64,000 bases of DNA from Marasmius tenuissimus. Its lineage: Eukaryota > Basidiomycota > Agaricomycetes > Agaricales > Marasmiaceae. Positions within the stretch are counted from its first letter, which is position 1. Every line of letters begins with the position of its first letter. The DNA lies in the NCBI GenBank assembly GCA_029532415.1, contig JAQOTA010000020.1, forward strand, positions 1,116,001 to 1,180,000, in the 5' to 3' direction. Of this stretch, positions 1 through 11,449 are shown one piece after another. The translations under genes were made by a program, and so were the position numbers. The notes beneath the pieces were generated by a model. The model searched no databases. It saw nothing but the letters and a program-made list of their open reading frames with translations, and was not told the origin of the DNA.

Positions 1-225
1 GGCCATCTTGACTACATCCTCGTCTCTTATCTTGCACAAAATGACGCTGAAGGCCATGCAAGGCATGAACTTGCACTATATCAAAAACTAGCGGAGAAGG
101 TGAACTTCATTTCTGCCTCAAGTTTGCACGTCGCACATGACTTGTTGACTCTATAGCATCGAGGCGGTATCACTGCAAGTCTATGGCAAAATCGGTACAC
201 GCGAAGACATGAGCATTTTGACGCG

Positions 226-1738
226 ATGATAAAAGAAAAACTCCGAAATGGAAGTACAGCGCGAGGATCGACACGTAAAACTAGAAAGGATGGAACGTCA
301 TCCGACCGCACTGTTCGACCCGTAACCCAAGAAGACGAGCAGGCTTTGGTTGCGTATCTTGCAGAGCACGGTGACTACTGGAACATAAGAAAGGCAGTGG
401 AGGGAAAACCACATTATAAGAGGCTCGTTGCGAATGTGAGTGATGTTTTGCGTCGTGTCGTTGTCAAGCTTGAGCTGTGACCGTTGGTCTCACTCGCAGA
501 AAGATGGTAAGACCCCATGGGGGGCAAGGCATTGCGCGGATATTTGGCGCCAGCATGTCCACAATAATTGGGAAAGATTATTCGCGCTTGTGCTTGAACG
601 CAGAAGGGAAATGAAGGTTTCACGTGTGGGGCCTTTCAACAGGAAGTGGACTCTCGAGGATGACGAACTACTCGCAGGGTTCCTGGCAGAGAAGAAAGCG
701 GAGGGACGCCACCTTGGTGGACACAAGATATATGAAGAGCTGGTGGAGAACGTGAGTGTGGTTTTGACTATTATACAAGACACACGGTTCGAGATACCAT
801 CTTGCTTCGACAGAAAGACGGAAAGTGGCCGTGGGGGACCCTGCGCACCCAAGGAGCTTGGAATGCCAGATACCTCCAAACAGCGCGCCGTAAATTGGAG
901 CCAATGGTGGAAGCAAGGCTCGCGGAGCTCCTTGCAGTCGGGCCCTCATCATCCTCCCTCTCAAAGCCAAGCGTGGCGACCGAACGACACCAATTGCCTG
1001 TAGATGCTCAATCGTTGGCTGAGGGACACGCTCCGAGCCGAGTTGTACCCTCCAAGTCCGGGTCTAGAACATGGACTTCCACCAAGGCTTCAGTAAGGTC
1101 ATCGTCAGCATTGGTCGATGTCTGTATGGATGACCTCTTAGCTGCCGTTACCAACGACATTCCCCGTCACGGTCTTTTTAGTACCCAAGATGACGCAGTC
1201 TTGTTGCGGTATTTGATCAGATTGAACGGTGGCTCTAATGTTGCTTCAGAGGTCGACATCTTTCACCACCTTCTAGAAACTGTTCCGGTGGGTCTTTGGT
1301 TTTTGGTCACATATCTATTGACTTACGTTCCACTTCAGGATGCAAGGAAGCACACTGCTCAGACCTGGAGAAAGCACTATCAGAGGCTCAAGTCCCGTTT
1401 TAATAGGCTTGTCGAACATTTTGCCCGAAGAATCACCAATTGTGGCGAGGTGGGTTCATCCTTTCGATAATTCTGAGAAAACCCGTGATTCTCATCACAA
1501 AATCAAGGGAGAGGTGGTCGCCGACGTACAGGAAGAACGCGGACCTCGGAAGCGTCGGAAGGTAGATAGTCCAAGGGAGTCTATGAAAGATGAGCCCGAG
1601 CTGGGAGCTTGCACCAGTGGGTTTCCCGGGACAACGTTTTATCGTGAGACGAGTCATGGCCATACCACAGTTAGCGATTCGGATCCTACAGACCAAGATC
1701 TCGTGGAAGAATTGGAGGTGGAGGAATCCTTAATATAA
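226..1738 (+). CDS. Protein with three Rap1-type Myb repeats (5 exons, 417 aa)
   Basis: Model: 226-435, 500-751, 814-1287, 1339-1449, 1532-1738; all junctions are GT..AG and phase 0. Three related modules (about residues 28-105, 118-200 and 271-345) each have an acidic helix start (QEDEQ, LEDDE, TQDDA), a GG-K-YEEL-like middle and a W-x-x-H/R-Y third helix (DIWRQH, GAWNARY, QTWRKHY). This is the pattern of the Myb domain of Rap1/TERF2-interacting telomeric proteins. The first two modules are split by an intron at the equivalent point, and the following exon starts KDGK in both; the third is also split. A basic RKRRK motif near residue 355 could be a nuclear signal and the C-terminus is acidic. 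Known for the family: sequence-specific DNA binding, sometimes at telomeres. Inferred: a nuclear DNA-binding regulator. There is no BRCT domain, so it is not a canonical Rap1. The start is the first in-frame ATG. Confidence 0.72.
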
Positions 1739-2103
1739 ACCAAGATGGCGCACAGTCCGGCCTGTGAGCCATTTGTAGTCGATTTCTTGTTCCGTAGTAC
1801 CAGCTACTTGCCACCTACGATTGTACCTATTGTATACTTACTATGACGTGGGGAAATCAAATGGATTTGACATTTGTTTTCTCTGCATCGAGAAAACTAG
1901 TCGACCAGATCAGGTATGGAGCCAACTCGCTTTCAGAACGACGCAAAAGCTTTGTGAAAAACGGGAAGGAAAATGGAGAAAACCGTCAGGTAACGAAGAA
2001 TAGCGTCGAGACACGTGTATTGAGCTGAAAACGATACAAGCTACAGACCAGCTACAAAAGCGAAATCGTCTGATGCGCGATGCTCAGCACCAAGTCCGAC
2101 AGG
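1739..2103. other. Intergenic, no gene seen
   Basis: Tail-to-tail spacer between the Myb gene and the first GH43 gene. It holds only short overlapping reading frames without family resemblance. Confidence 0.6.
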
Positions 2104-3873
2104 TTATACGGGCTCCGGGATGTTCTCAGAAAGCGGTCTGGGAGAGCCCAGGTTAGGAGTACCGTCCGAGTTCCAATTTACCGCTGCGAATGAGAGTCAG
2201 TGTAGGTTCAAAGGTTATAAGCTAGACTATGTCCGAATTTGGAGTACTCACGTTGCACTGCTGTGTAACGAGAACCGTCGCAAGCCCCTGGTGTGTTGGT
2301 GTTCGCGTGGTAGACCTTGGAACAACACTGTGTCAGCATCGATGTACACCTTGGTCAACGGGATGAAACGTACATTCCAAGTCTGGTTCCCGCTCTTGCT
2401 CAAGAAGAAACCGTTATGGCCAGGCTTAACGTTGCAAGGATTAGGATAGCTAGAGAGAGTGATATCAATTCGACGAACCTGATATACACTGTCGACCGTA
2501 TATTAGTCCTCCAATGGCAAGTAGTCCGAAATCATTTCGACTTACCCATTAGCAGTTGAGAAGACTGGGCTTCCAAACTTGGTCCAAGAGCTCGCGCTGA
2601 GCGGGTTGGAACCTGTTAGCTCGAGCCGTCCAAGCTTGTATCCTGTCCCTGCGCAGAAGGATGCCGAATAAACAATCCAGGTGCGGCCGTTGTGGTAGAT
2701 TGCGGCTAGAAGCAGCAAAGTTCCGGATCAGTTCGTTCAATATCGCTTTCAGCCGAGTACAAGCTTTCAAGTAGTGACGAGGGCTGATCACTTACCGGGA
2801 CCTTCGTTGACGGGAATTTGGCCCTCGCGTTCCCAAGACAGAGTAGGTGTCGAGATTTTTACGGCGTTACCCACCGTGGTTGCGCTGTTCATTTGACTGG
2901 GAAACAAAGAAAAGGCAAATTAGACGTTATAGTACTCGTGTGATGCAGTCCAACATACGCGATCCAGAGGCATTGATCTAGGGAATAAAACCTGTCAGTC
3001 GCCAGGCGTCAACGAAAAGGAAAGCCATTACCAGCCCCATCGAAACTGGAGTACACGAGGTAGCGGGTTGTGCCCAAAACCATGATAGTTCCGTCAATTG
3101 ACCACACGTCGCGATTGGGGATTACGATTCGGCCTTTGAGCAATCATTAGAGACGAAATATCTGTCGCTCAGATCTTTACACTGACTAGCATAGCTCCAG
3201 CTAGAGTCCCAAATGATGTTGGACGACCCTTTGAGGGCGTGGAGTCTTTGGTTGTCCGAAGTGCTAGCTGTTCCAGCCGAATAGTAACTGGAGAGAAAAA
3301 GAAGCAAGGTGTGTCAGACAGTTTGCAAAAAAGATTCACATACTTCCTATACTCACATATACCAGGAACCCTCTGCTGCTTGCCTATCGTGAAGTGATTA
3401 TGAGGCAAGGAGACGTAGGGAATTTGGTAGCAAATAGCACTGTACCAGTGAATCTCTGGAGCCCCTATAATCATGGCAACCATTAGGCCAAATAAAGGGC
3501 GAGTGATGAGACACATACACACGTTGCAGCACCTGGACGCCGTGCTGTCCGTCCAGATGACTTTGGGGGTAGCGGTCTTGAGACCCGCGATCGTCGTAGC
3601 ACGCGTGAGTTGTATGTTGCTCCAAGTTGTAGTGGTCAGATCTATGGAAATCGTGAATGACTCGCCGACAGTTCTGGAGCTCGAAGGACAGCGCACAGTA
3701 ATAGCCTTCATGATAAACCTTTAAGTCGGGAAGGTGGGTTTTATTGTCAATCATACAAATTTTGAGGACGACCTCACCATGAATGGATCTGACCCGTCCC
3801 GAGACTTGATAGGATTCTGGAACCCCAGAACACTGACACATAGCGCCAGTAAGAGCGCGAAGAGCTTGAACAT
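2104..3873 (-). CDS. Secreted GH43 glycosidase, copy A (13 exons, 329 aa)
   Basis: Exons on the minus strand: 3778-3873, 3697-3718, 3519-3641, 3446-3464, 3357-3383, 3187-3287, 3032-3133, 2959-2977, 2796-2896, 2546-2705, 2374-2449, 2252-2315, 2104-2183. The spliced protein starts with a signal peptide (MFKLFALLLALCVSVLG). It carries the three GH43 acids: Asp29 in GSDPFMVYHEGYYYL (base), Asp143 in VWSIDG (pKa modulator) and Glu202 in VNEGP (acid). WAPEIHW, YSAS and PGHNGFF are further family motifs. GH43 enzymes are five-bladed beta-propellers that remove arabinose or xylose from plant polysaccharides; the exact substrate cannot be read from sequence. An extracellular role in pectin or hemicellulose breakdown is inferred. 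Exon lengths match copy B except exon 9 (one codon longer) and exon 11 (ten codons shorter). SASFC replaces the usual SASGC. Confidence 0.86.
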
Positions 3874-5503
3874 CCTAAAGGAGAAACGTCCAAAGATTCA
3901 ACCTCCCAAGGGTTATTCCTCTTTCCCATTTTATAGGCATTGGACAAGAAACTAGGCATAACCTCATGCGAAATTACCATACTATTTCTCCGTCCCGACA
4001 TCCGTCCATGCCACCAGATCGATCCACAGGTACCCGGGCGTACCACACCCAAACCCGATATTCGGCCCAGGCGTGGGGATGATACAGTGAAGAAGAAATA
4101 ATAGAGCGAAGGGGATAGGATCATTCGTTACGGCCTATTAGCGACCACCTGCATGATTTGCATGTGCACGCGAGCAAAAACTGCTTGCAGAATCAGCTGC
4201 ACATGAAAAGGTGATGATATAACTGCATGATGTTTAGGTTTCCTTCCACCTGATATGTGGTTTTTCCTAAACCTCGGCCAAAGGACTTTATTTTGCTCTA
4301 ACCAGGTTCCGCTGTGACAGACGGACCGTGCAGTGCATAAGGGCTCGGAGTACGAATCCGAACAATGAAGGTTCGAACTTCGTAAAGGATAAGCCGGCGG
4401 GCCGCGCAAGAGTTGCGGCCAGCAGACCAAGCCTCAGAATGAGGGATTCGGTGTCAATTGGGTGCATGACGGGTCCTAAAAATAACAACACAGAACCAAG
4501 AAGCACGAACAAGAGTGCATGAACGTCCAACTCCCCGCAATATGCAGGCGACAGCCTCCACGGCCAATAAAAAAATGGGAGAATGGAGGATAGTAGAGGC
4601 CACTCCACAATTTCTGGAAAGAGGAAACGCGATGTCGAATATGGTTTTTGGCCGAAGGGGTTGTGTGACCGGGAAGGTGTTCGTTCGGATAGGGCATAGC
4701 CTGTAGCGATAGGGCGGGGAGTGTCAAAGTTCGTTTGCTGATATTCTGAGGTATGGTAACCAGCCACGAGTCATGAGGATCGTATGAGACCAGGAAGAGG
4801 GGAGTAAGACGTACCGAGAACCTTAAATACCCCATTTTCCCCGCCAAAGACAGCTTTGGACAACGACCTGACATTCAATCCAGCGCCGGGATACTCTATC
4901 GCTCCAGTTGATTCCCAGCGAGAATCCGGACCAAAAGAAGGAATGACGGACGTTAAGTTTGCCGCCGGGTATAAGCAAGTACGGCGCAGAGCTGATTGCA
5001 CTCTAAATTTGAGAACGATTTTTTTTAGTTTTCAAGTGAGGTTTCTTCAATGTCGGTGTGATTGCGTCGCATCTATGATCGAATCGCTACCCGAAGCAGT
5101 TGCAGTGTCTTGATCCTTTGTAATCTGGGGAAGATTTGAGAGTTTCTATGGTGTGGAATTGGGATGAGATGGTGGTTCGAAGTATGGAGCGATGCCGTGA
5201 GAACTCATGCCAACCCTAGGTCTCAGAGCTGATGAACCCACTTCGCCTCCACTTACCAAAAGACATCTCACTAGTTCTAACGACCCAGTACCCAGAAATA
5301 CGTGCTATCAACTAGGTAGCTCAAACTCTAACGAGCCTGTCGATGACCCTTAGGCCATGATGCCAAGTGTTAGTAAGAAAGGTTGAAGCCCCTTGGAACG
5401 GCAACTCTATCGCGTTGAGAACTATTTAAGCTAATTGCAGGACAGAGCTACAAGCAGTGAGCGAACCATTCGATTCACGATGCTCGCCACAGTTCCGACA
5501 CAT
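3874..5503. other. Intergenic between the two GH43 genes
   Basis: The first ~600 bases are the duplicated upstream region. The part at 4740-5217 resembles 10560-11128 and shares GAACTCATGCCAACCCT. A minus-strand frame at 4288-4767 is open and hydrophobic near its middle, but I find no family match or clean splice partners, so no gene is called. Confidence 0.5.
3929..3935 (-). promoter_or_regulatory. TATA box of GH43 copy A
   Basis: TATAAAA on the minus strand about 56 bases upstream of the ATG. The aligned site of copy B (7323-7329) reads CATAAAA. Confidence 0.5.
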
Positions 5504-7266
5504 TTATACAGGCTCCGGGATGTTCTCGGAAAGTGGTCTGGGAGAGCCCAGGTTGGGGGTCCCATCCGAATTCCAGTCCACCGCTATGGATGAGAGTCAA
5601 TGTGAGTTCAAATGTTGTAGCTTGGACCATGCTCGAATCCGGAGTACTCACGTTGCACTGCTGTGTAACGAGAACCGTCGCATGCTCCTGGTGTGTTGGT
5701 GTTGGCATGGTAGACCTTGGAACAAGACCGTATCAGCATCGATGGGTACCTTATTCAACGGGAAGAGGCGTACATTCCATGTCTGGTTCCCACTCTTGCT
5801 CTGGAAGAAACCGTTATGACCGGGCTTAACGTCGTGATCATTAGGACGACCAAAACCACCATTGATGCTTTCAACGAACCTGATATTGACTATTGTTCGT
5901 TCATCAGTTCTCCGATGCCCGCTAACTGAAAAACTATGCCGACTTACCCATTCGCGGTCTGGAAGATCGGGTTTCCGAACTTGGTCCAAGAGCCCGCGCT
6001 GAGCGGGTTGGAACCTGTGAGCTCGAGCCGTCCGAGTTTGTAGCCTGTTCCTGCGCAACCGGATGCTGAGTAGACAATCCAGGTACGACCGTTTCGGTAT
6101 ATTGCAGCTAGATTATAGAATTTACAGGTCAGTTGACTTCATATTGCTGGAAGCTTCGGTGAGCGGATAAGGGATGGACGACTTACCAGGGCCTTCGTTC
6201 ACGTTGGAGCCCACGCGTTCCCAAGACAATGTAGGCGTCGAGATCTTGACCGTGTTGCCTACCGTAGTCGCGCTGTTCATTTGACTGGGGAACGAGAAGT
6301 GGAATACTGGGTTAGACGTGGCAGTACTTAAATGATGCGGTTGAACGTACGAGATCCAGAGGCATTGATCTAGGAGAACGACTGTCAGCCATCAAGTGTC
6401 AGCAGAGAAGAAAACCATTACCAGGTCCATCCCAGCTAGAGTAAACGAGGTAGCGCGTTGTGCCCAAAACCATGACGGTCGCGTCAATCGCCCATACGTC
6501 GCGGTTGGGGATTGCAATTCGGCCTTCACGAGACCACCAGAGATGAGCACCTTTCCATCATCCGTGTTGATCTAAACACGTACCGGCATAGCTCCAGCTG
6601 GAATCCCAGATAATGTTGGAAGACCCTTTGAGGACGTGGAGTTTCTGGTTGTCCAAAGTGCCTGTTGTTCCAGCCGTATAGTAACTTCAAAGATACAAGG
6701 TGTATTAGATAGCTTGAGAAAGAAACGTGCTTCGTGCACTCACATGTACCAGGAGCCCTCGTTTGATTGCCTATCATGAGGTTATTGGATAAGAATGAGA
6801 TCGCGAGTACGAACATTCGTAAAGGATAGCACCATACCAATGAATCTCCGGGGCCCCTGTAATCATATCAGCCATCAGAACGACCGGAGCGCTAGAGAGG
6901 AAGCACTTACACATGTTGCAGCACCTGGACGCCGTGCTGTCCGTCCAGATAACTTTGGGAGTAGCGGTCTTGAGGCCACCGACCGTCGTAGCACGCGTAA
7001 GTTGGATGTTGTTCCAAGTCGTAGAGGTCAGGTCTGCGAGATTGCGAATAAGTTGGCGACGTTTTAGAAGCGTAATGAAATGACGCACAGTAGTAGCCTT
7101 CATGGTAAACCTCAATGAAGTAGAAAGGTGAGTTTCAACGTCGACTATTCGGATTTTGAAGACGGCTCACCATGAATGGATCCGACCCATCCCGAGACTT
7201 AATGGGATTTTGGAAACCCCAGACACTGACGCAAAGCGCAAGCAAAAGAGCAAAAAGCTTGAACAT
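5504..7266 (-). CDS. Secreted GH43 glycosidase, copy B (13 exons, 338 aa)
   Basis: Exons: 7171-7266, 7089-7110, 6911-7033, 6838-6856, 6744-6770, 6584-6684, 6422-6523, 6351-6369, 6187-6284, 5948-6107, 5774-5879, 5652-5715, 5504-5583. It is a close paralogue of the neighbouring copy A, with the same signal peptide and complete GH43 active site (Asp29, Asp143 in VWAIDA, Glu201 in VNEGP), and the canonical SASGC motif. The acceptor used by copy A before exon 11 (TAG) is TGG here. The next upstream AG (5880-5881) keeps the frame and adds ten residues, FVESINGGFG, in the loop before PGHNGFF. Likely an extracellular arabinan- or xylan-acting enzyme; substrate not determinable. Head-to-tail order with copy A fits unequal crossing-over. 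Confidence 0.86.
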
Positions 7267-7940
7267 CCTGACGAGGGAACGTCCGTAAAGTCAACCTTGT
7301 CCGAAATGCATTCCTTACTCCCATTTTATGGGCACCGGGCGAAAAGCTGGGCATGGCCTTATGCGGATTACCATGCTAATAATTTTTCCGCCCCGACTCC
7401 CGTTGGTGGCATAGATCAATCCACAGGTATCCGCGCGTACTGCACCAAAATCCGATATTCAGCCTAGGAATTTGGTTAATTTAAACGTGAAGAAGGGGTC
7501 AATAGGAGAGGATGTTTCGATGTTCCCAGTATAAGCAGCAAGAGTGAAGAGCGAAGGCGACAGCAGCATTTGTTACGGCTCGTTAGCAACCACCCGCACG
7601 ATCGCCATGTGCACCCGAGTCAAAAAGTGCTCGAAGGATCAGGTGCACAAGGAAGACTGGAGGTGCAACTATATGTTTCTTTTCACCTGATACACGATTC
7701 TTCCTAATCCTCGGCCAAAAGACTAAATTTTGCTCAGCATTTCTCGCCGGCTTCAGGCTTGTGCAGGCGGACCGTGGAACGCGCGGGGCTGCGTGAGGGC
7801 TCAAAGTCCTAATTCCGAGAAATAAACGGGGTCCTCGTGAGCTATGTAGCGATTCATGAAGGGATGAAGGGACAGTCGGCGGGCCGCGCAAGAGAGATCA
7901 AGAGTGGATCGGTGTCAATCAGATGTATCACGGGGCACGA
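5504..7940 (-). repeat. Tandem segmental duplication, unit 2
   Basis: Partner of 2104-4475. Similarity covers the whole 13-exon gene, its introns and the upstream 600-700 bases, with more divergence in introns than in exons. Confidence 0.8.
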
Positions 7941-8099
7941 GTACGTAGAATCCGATGGATGGTGTCATTCGACGCTGTAGACATACATAACCTAGTGTAC
8001 GATGAGATTCCGGTCGTTCCAGTTGTCGGTTATGGACGTACATGATAGATTGATAGAATAGAATAGAAGTGCCCGAGCCTACGACGGTGCTATCGTTGA
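7267..8099. other. Intergenic, duplicated GH43 upstream region then unique spacer
   Basis: 7267-7940 aligns with the upstream part of unit 1. From about 7940 to 8099 I see nothing recognisable. Confidence 0.55.
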
Positions 8100-8785
8100 C
8101 TATTGAAAGTCAACAGCAACCTCCGCCTGCCACGTATCCTCCGACACGTTATGAACACACAATAGAATGATATGCTCCAGGCGGATACCACCCCGGCCAA
8201 GGTGCCAGTCTTCGGCCTTTGAGCACTCTACTTGGGCCCTCTGAAGGAATAAACATATGAACAATCGGACACGAAAACCAAAATAAACTTACCTCTATGA
8301 ATAGCGTGAAATGTTGCGCCACTACACTCCCCAGATGTGACCTGGTTATCGGTCCTCTGGAAGTGATAATCTCAATATCCCGATTCCACTCGACATGCTC
8401 GTAACCAGGCCACTGGAAACCAGGAAAGGTTCGTCAGAAAACGGATAACGGAGGGGGGCATACGGAGAAAGCCACCTACCGAAATGTGGAAGTTGATGCT
8501 CTCCAGTCCCGTATCCGCCAAAACCATATCATCAGCACCCTCCATCATATGCTGTAGGGCATGAGCTCCTCTGAAAAAGAGCTCGTGGAGCGGCATTCCT
8601 TGTTCAGGGTACCCTACGAAATCGAATGCGATGGGGTTCGTGGACGGTCGCTTCCACTTGCTCTCTGTAGGATGGGGAACATGACGGCGAGTAGAGGGGC
8701 TCGCCTGCATGGTGCGATGGAGTGCGTTATACGGGGAGAGATGAGTGGAGGTTATGGGTGGGTGAAGCGGGTTCGAATAAGACAT
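8100..8785 (-). CDS. WPGY-family protein W1, function unknown (3 exons, 188 aa)
   Basis: Exons 8480-8785, 8293-8412, 8100-8240. This is the most divergent member of a family with at least seven copies in this window. Exon 1 gives a polar, Ser/Thr/Pro-rich N-terminus followed by FDFVGYPEQGMPLHEL and a helix ending MMEGADDMVLADT. Exon 2 encodes WPGYEHVEW-R-I-I-GPITR-HLGSVVAQHF. Exon 3 has W-LG-GGI-LEHIILL-VHNV and ends WQAEVAVDF. Exons 2 and 3 (120 and 141 nt) match the other copies exactly in length. I recognise the pattern from uncharacterised agaricomycete proteins and assign no function. The start follows the MSY-NPLH N-terminus of the paralogues; an in-frame ATG at 8800 would add five residues. 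A palindromic element lies 294 bases upstream. Confidence 0.75.
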
Positions 8786-11449
8786 CATGGAGGGAGACAA
8801 TTAGACCGGAAAGTTATCGAGGAGGGGATAAAACAGCGCAAACCGAGGAATGTAAGACGTGGTGAGGCTAATGAATCGCTTATCAGGAGCGAGGTCTATA
8901 TACCTGCGAACCATGAGACTGTCTTCAAAGGAACGCCAACAATTGTGTGAGTGCACGGAGATGTCCAGCTATCACGAAATCACGGAGAGGGGATCACAAT
9001 GGAAATGAACTCTGGAGGTAACACTTGAAAGGTAATGGGAGGACTGCTGGTGATTACAACGCTGGTGACAGGGCGCGGGTGATTATAGCAAGGGAACACC
9101 CTCGATGATATCACGAACCGCGGTGTGAATCACCAATAAAGGAAGATTACCCGTCCCTTCTAGCTTTGACCTGTGATATGTGAACCGGTGAACCGTTTTC
9201 GGGAATGTCACCACACCAGAGGCGTAACCTCGACCCGAGGGAGGCCTTGCCACATCAACGAGTTGTTGCAAGAGGTCCGATTAAAAGGCGGCTCGCGCAA
9301 CACAGACCATTGCAGGCTTTACGGCGATGGTCCTGAATACAGTCCACGAAGAAGACTATCACAACGTCCTCCCGCGAATTCAATTCGTGTGATTACATCG
9401 AGGGTGCTCGCCCAAGCTCACCCATCGGACATCAAGACATCACGAGCCCTGGAAGCTCTCGGGGGATCGATTAGATCGACGATAAGAAGTCAAAGGATTC
9501 ATCGTCATTGTGCAATCCTGGACACTTGCAGGCGCGCGAGTCAGCAAATCCACATTCCAACCTGGGGTAATGGAAGATAGCGAGACTCCTGAGATGGAGA
9601 ACATTCCGCGACAAAGCATGGACGCATCATGAGGTGGCGAAGAAAGGTATTCGGAATTTGGCGTTGGGCAGACAGGACAAAGCAACGCATCACCGTCATC
9701 CGTGCCAGGCTTCGGTCAGCGAGAAGCAAGTGAAGAGACAAAAACACCCGGAGTACCGATTGGAAGGGAACGTGAGATATGCAGAGGTTGGAGCGAGGAT
9801 TCTCGCGAAAGCCTGCCCCTCTGGTTGCGACTGGGAGTGTGGACGAAGATGCGCCCATGTAATAACGATGTTCCCCGCCCGTCTGCTCATGCAGAGTATC
9901 ATCCTTGTTTGTGGGTCGTGTACGGCGAAAAGGGACAGGAACTCCTCATCGCATCAACGCAGCAAATGAAGGCTTTGAGAGGAGGACAGATGATAGGAGT
10001 ACCGCAACGCACGCCATCCATAGTGAGGAAGGTGATCATGATGGATTATCGGTATTCACGACATACGATCGAAAGGCACGAACAAGTGTGCATAAAGGTT
10101 TGAAGGCTCGTCATATGTTGTCAACAGCCACCATGTACAACGAAGCAGCGAGATATTTGAGTAACTTGGAGACGACACTGTACAATTGTGACATCGAGAA
10201 TCGTTTTTTGGCCGAAGAGTGGCGTGTTCGTGGGGGTGCCTCGTTCGAACTGGCTTGTGGGACATATCCGAAAAAGCTATGACGGTTATTTCAAGGCAAT
10301 GACACGAATCAAGCGCTTCAGGGTCTTCGTAATGGATGGAGCATACTGAGCGGCTAGAACCTTGACTCGTTGATATTGTTAGAATCGGGTATTGGGAGGA
10401 GCCATGGACAGGGCTCACAGGGACGAGGACGGCGGTTAGACGGACTCGGGACGACGACGATCGACGACGATGGAAGGGAAAAAGATAGAATGTATTGATT
10501 ACATACGCAGTACGGTATGAACAGTCCGGTTCCCGGACTCGGGCCGAGACCAAAATCTAACAGATATTAATCTGAGGCGATGAGGACCTACAAGGCATCA
10601 GAGCCAGATTAAGATAGAAAGAGGGTAGAACCAAATGTACCAAGAGCCTGGTCCATGCTCAAACACTCATTTTCCCCGACTAACGCTCTAGAGAGCGACC
10701 TGTGGACGCCTACGGGTGGTTGACAACAATCTTCCACTCAGTCCTGAACCGAACCATCTCACGGCTGAGCTGTGATCTTCTATATCGCTCTAGTCAATTG
10801 CCAATACGTATCGAGCTGGGGGAACGAAAGATGTTAGTTTTCATCAATTTCGAATTAAGTAGAGCACAAGTCACCTATAATTTGGCCTCGGCACAATCAC
10901 AGCACCATTGTTTCCGTCTCGATATGTCGCACTGAACGTTCACAAGCGGACTACTCTCCAAATCCGGTGAGGTTGCGCTGTATCGGGAATCGTGAAGCTA
11001 TCCAAGACGGTCTTATTTGAATGTCGTATGATTTGAGAAAGTTTTGAGGGCTTTCAAGCTGTGAGAACGGGGTGAGATGGTGATGGCTCAAGGTAGAGAG
11101 GGGCACCGTGAGAACTCATGCCAACCCTGCCACTCCAGTGGCACTCGTCAGTGCGACTCAACTGTCCCTCGTGGAACGACCTGTGTTTACTGTTACTCAT
11201 ACATGCCTCTGACTAAATTTCATGTAAATTTGCCTGTCTTAGGTCATGTAGCCAACGGTCGCCCTGAGAGGAAGAAAGTTCGCCGACAACTTCGAGAATC
11301 GAAGAGGCTTATAATCCACAAGGCAAGTACACTGGCAAGCTGTAAACAAGATACATACAGGGGTGCGCTAATGAGCTGAAGGAAAGTAGTTGTAGGACGA
11401 TATGTAACAATTTTGGCGACACATGTCAATTAGGACTCAGGCCCAGCGC
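8786..11449. other. Gene-poor spacer with one palindromic element
   Basis: The proximal part (8786-9200) is the W1 upstream region and resembles those of the other WPGY genes. 9200-10560 contains only open frames without recognisable coding character. 10560-11128 resembles 4740-5217, including minus-strand frames that both begin MSSHG (from 11119 and 5208) but stop after about 20 codons. Confidence 0.5.
9079..9114. promoter_or_regulatory. GTGAT...ATCAC palindrome upstream of W1
   Basis: 36 bp imperfect palindrome with core AAGGGAACACCCTC and outer arms GTGAT/ATCAC, 294 bases upstream of the W1 ATG. Confidence 0.6.

Larger units (their letters stand above)
2104..4475 (-). repeat. Tandem segmental duplication, unit 1
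   Basis: Gene A plus about 600 bases upstream aligns with 5504-7940 in the same orientation at a spacing of about 3.40-3.46 kb. Homology outside the coding part includes a shared GCGGGCCGCGCAAGAG near 4397 and 7879. Confidence 0.8.

Noticed and set aside
4288..4767. 159-codon hydrophobic minus-strand frame between the GH43 genes
   Set aside because: The corresponding sequence in the second duplication unit does not keep the frame open, so coding is unlikely.
10056..10553. 165-codon minus-strand frame between W1 and the rhodopsin-domain gene
   Set aside because: Composition is Ser/His/Cys-scattered with no domain, no homologous frame and no splice context; probably chance.
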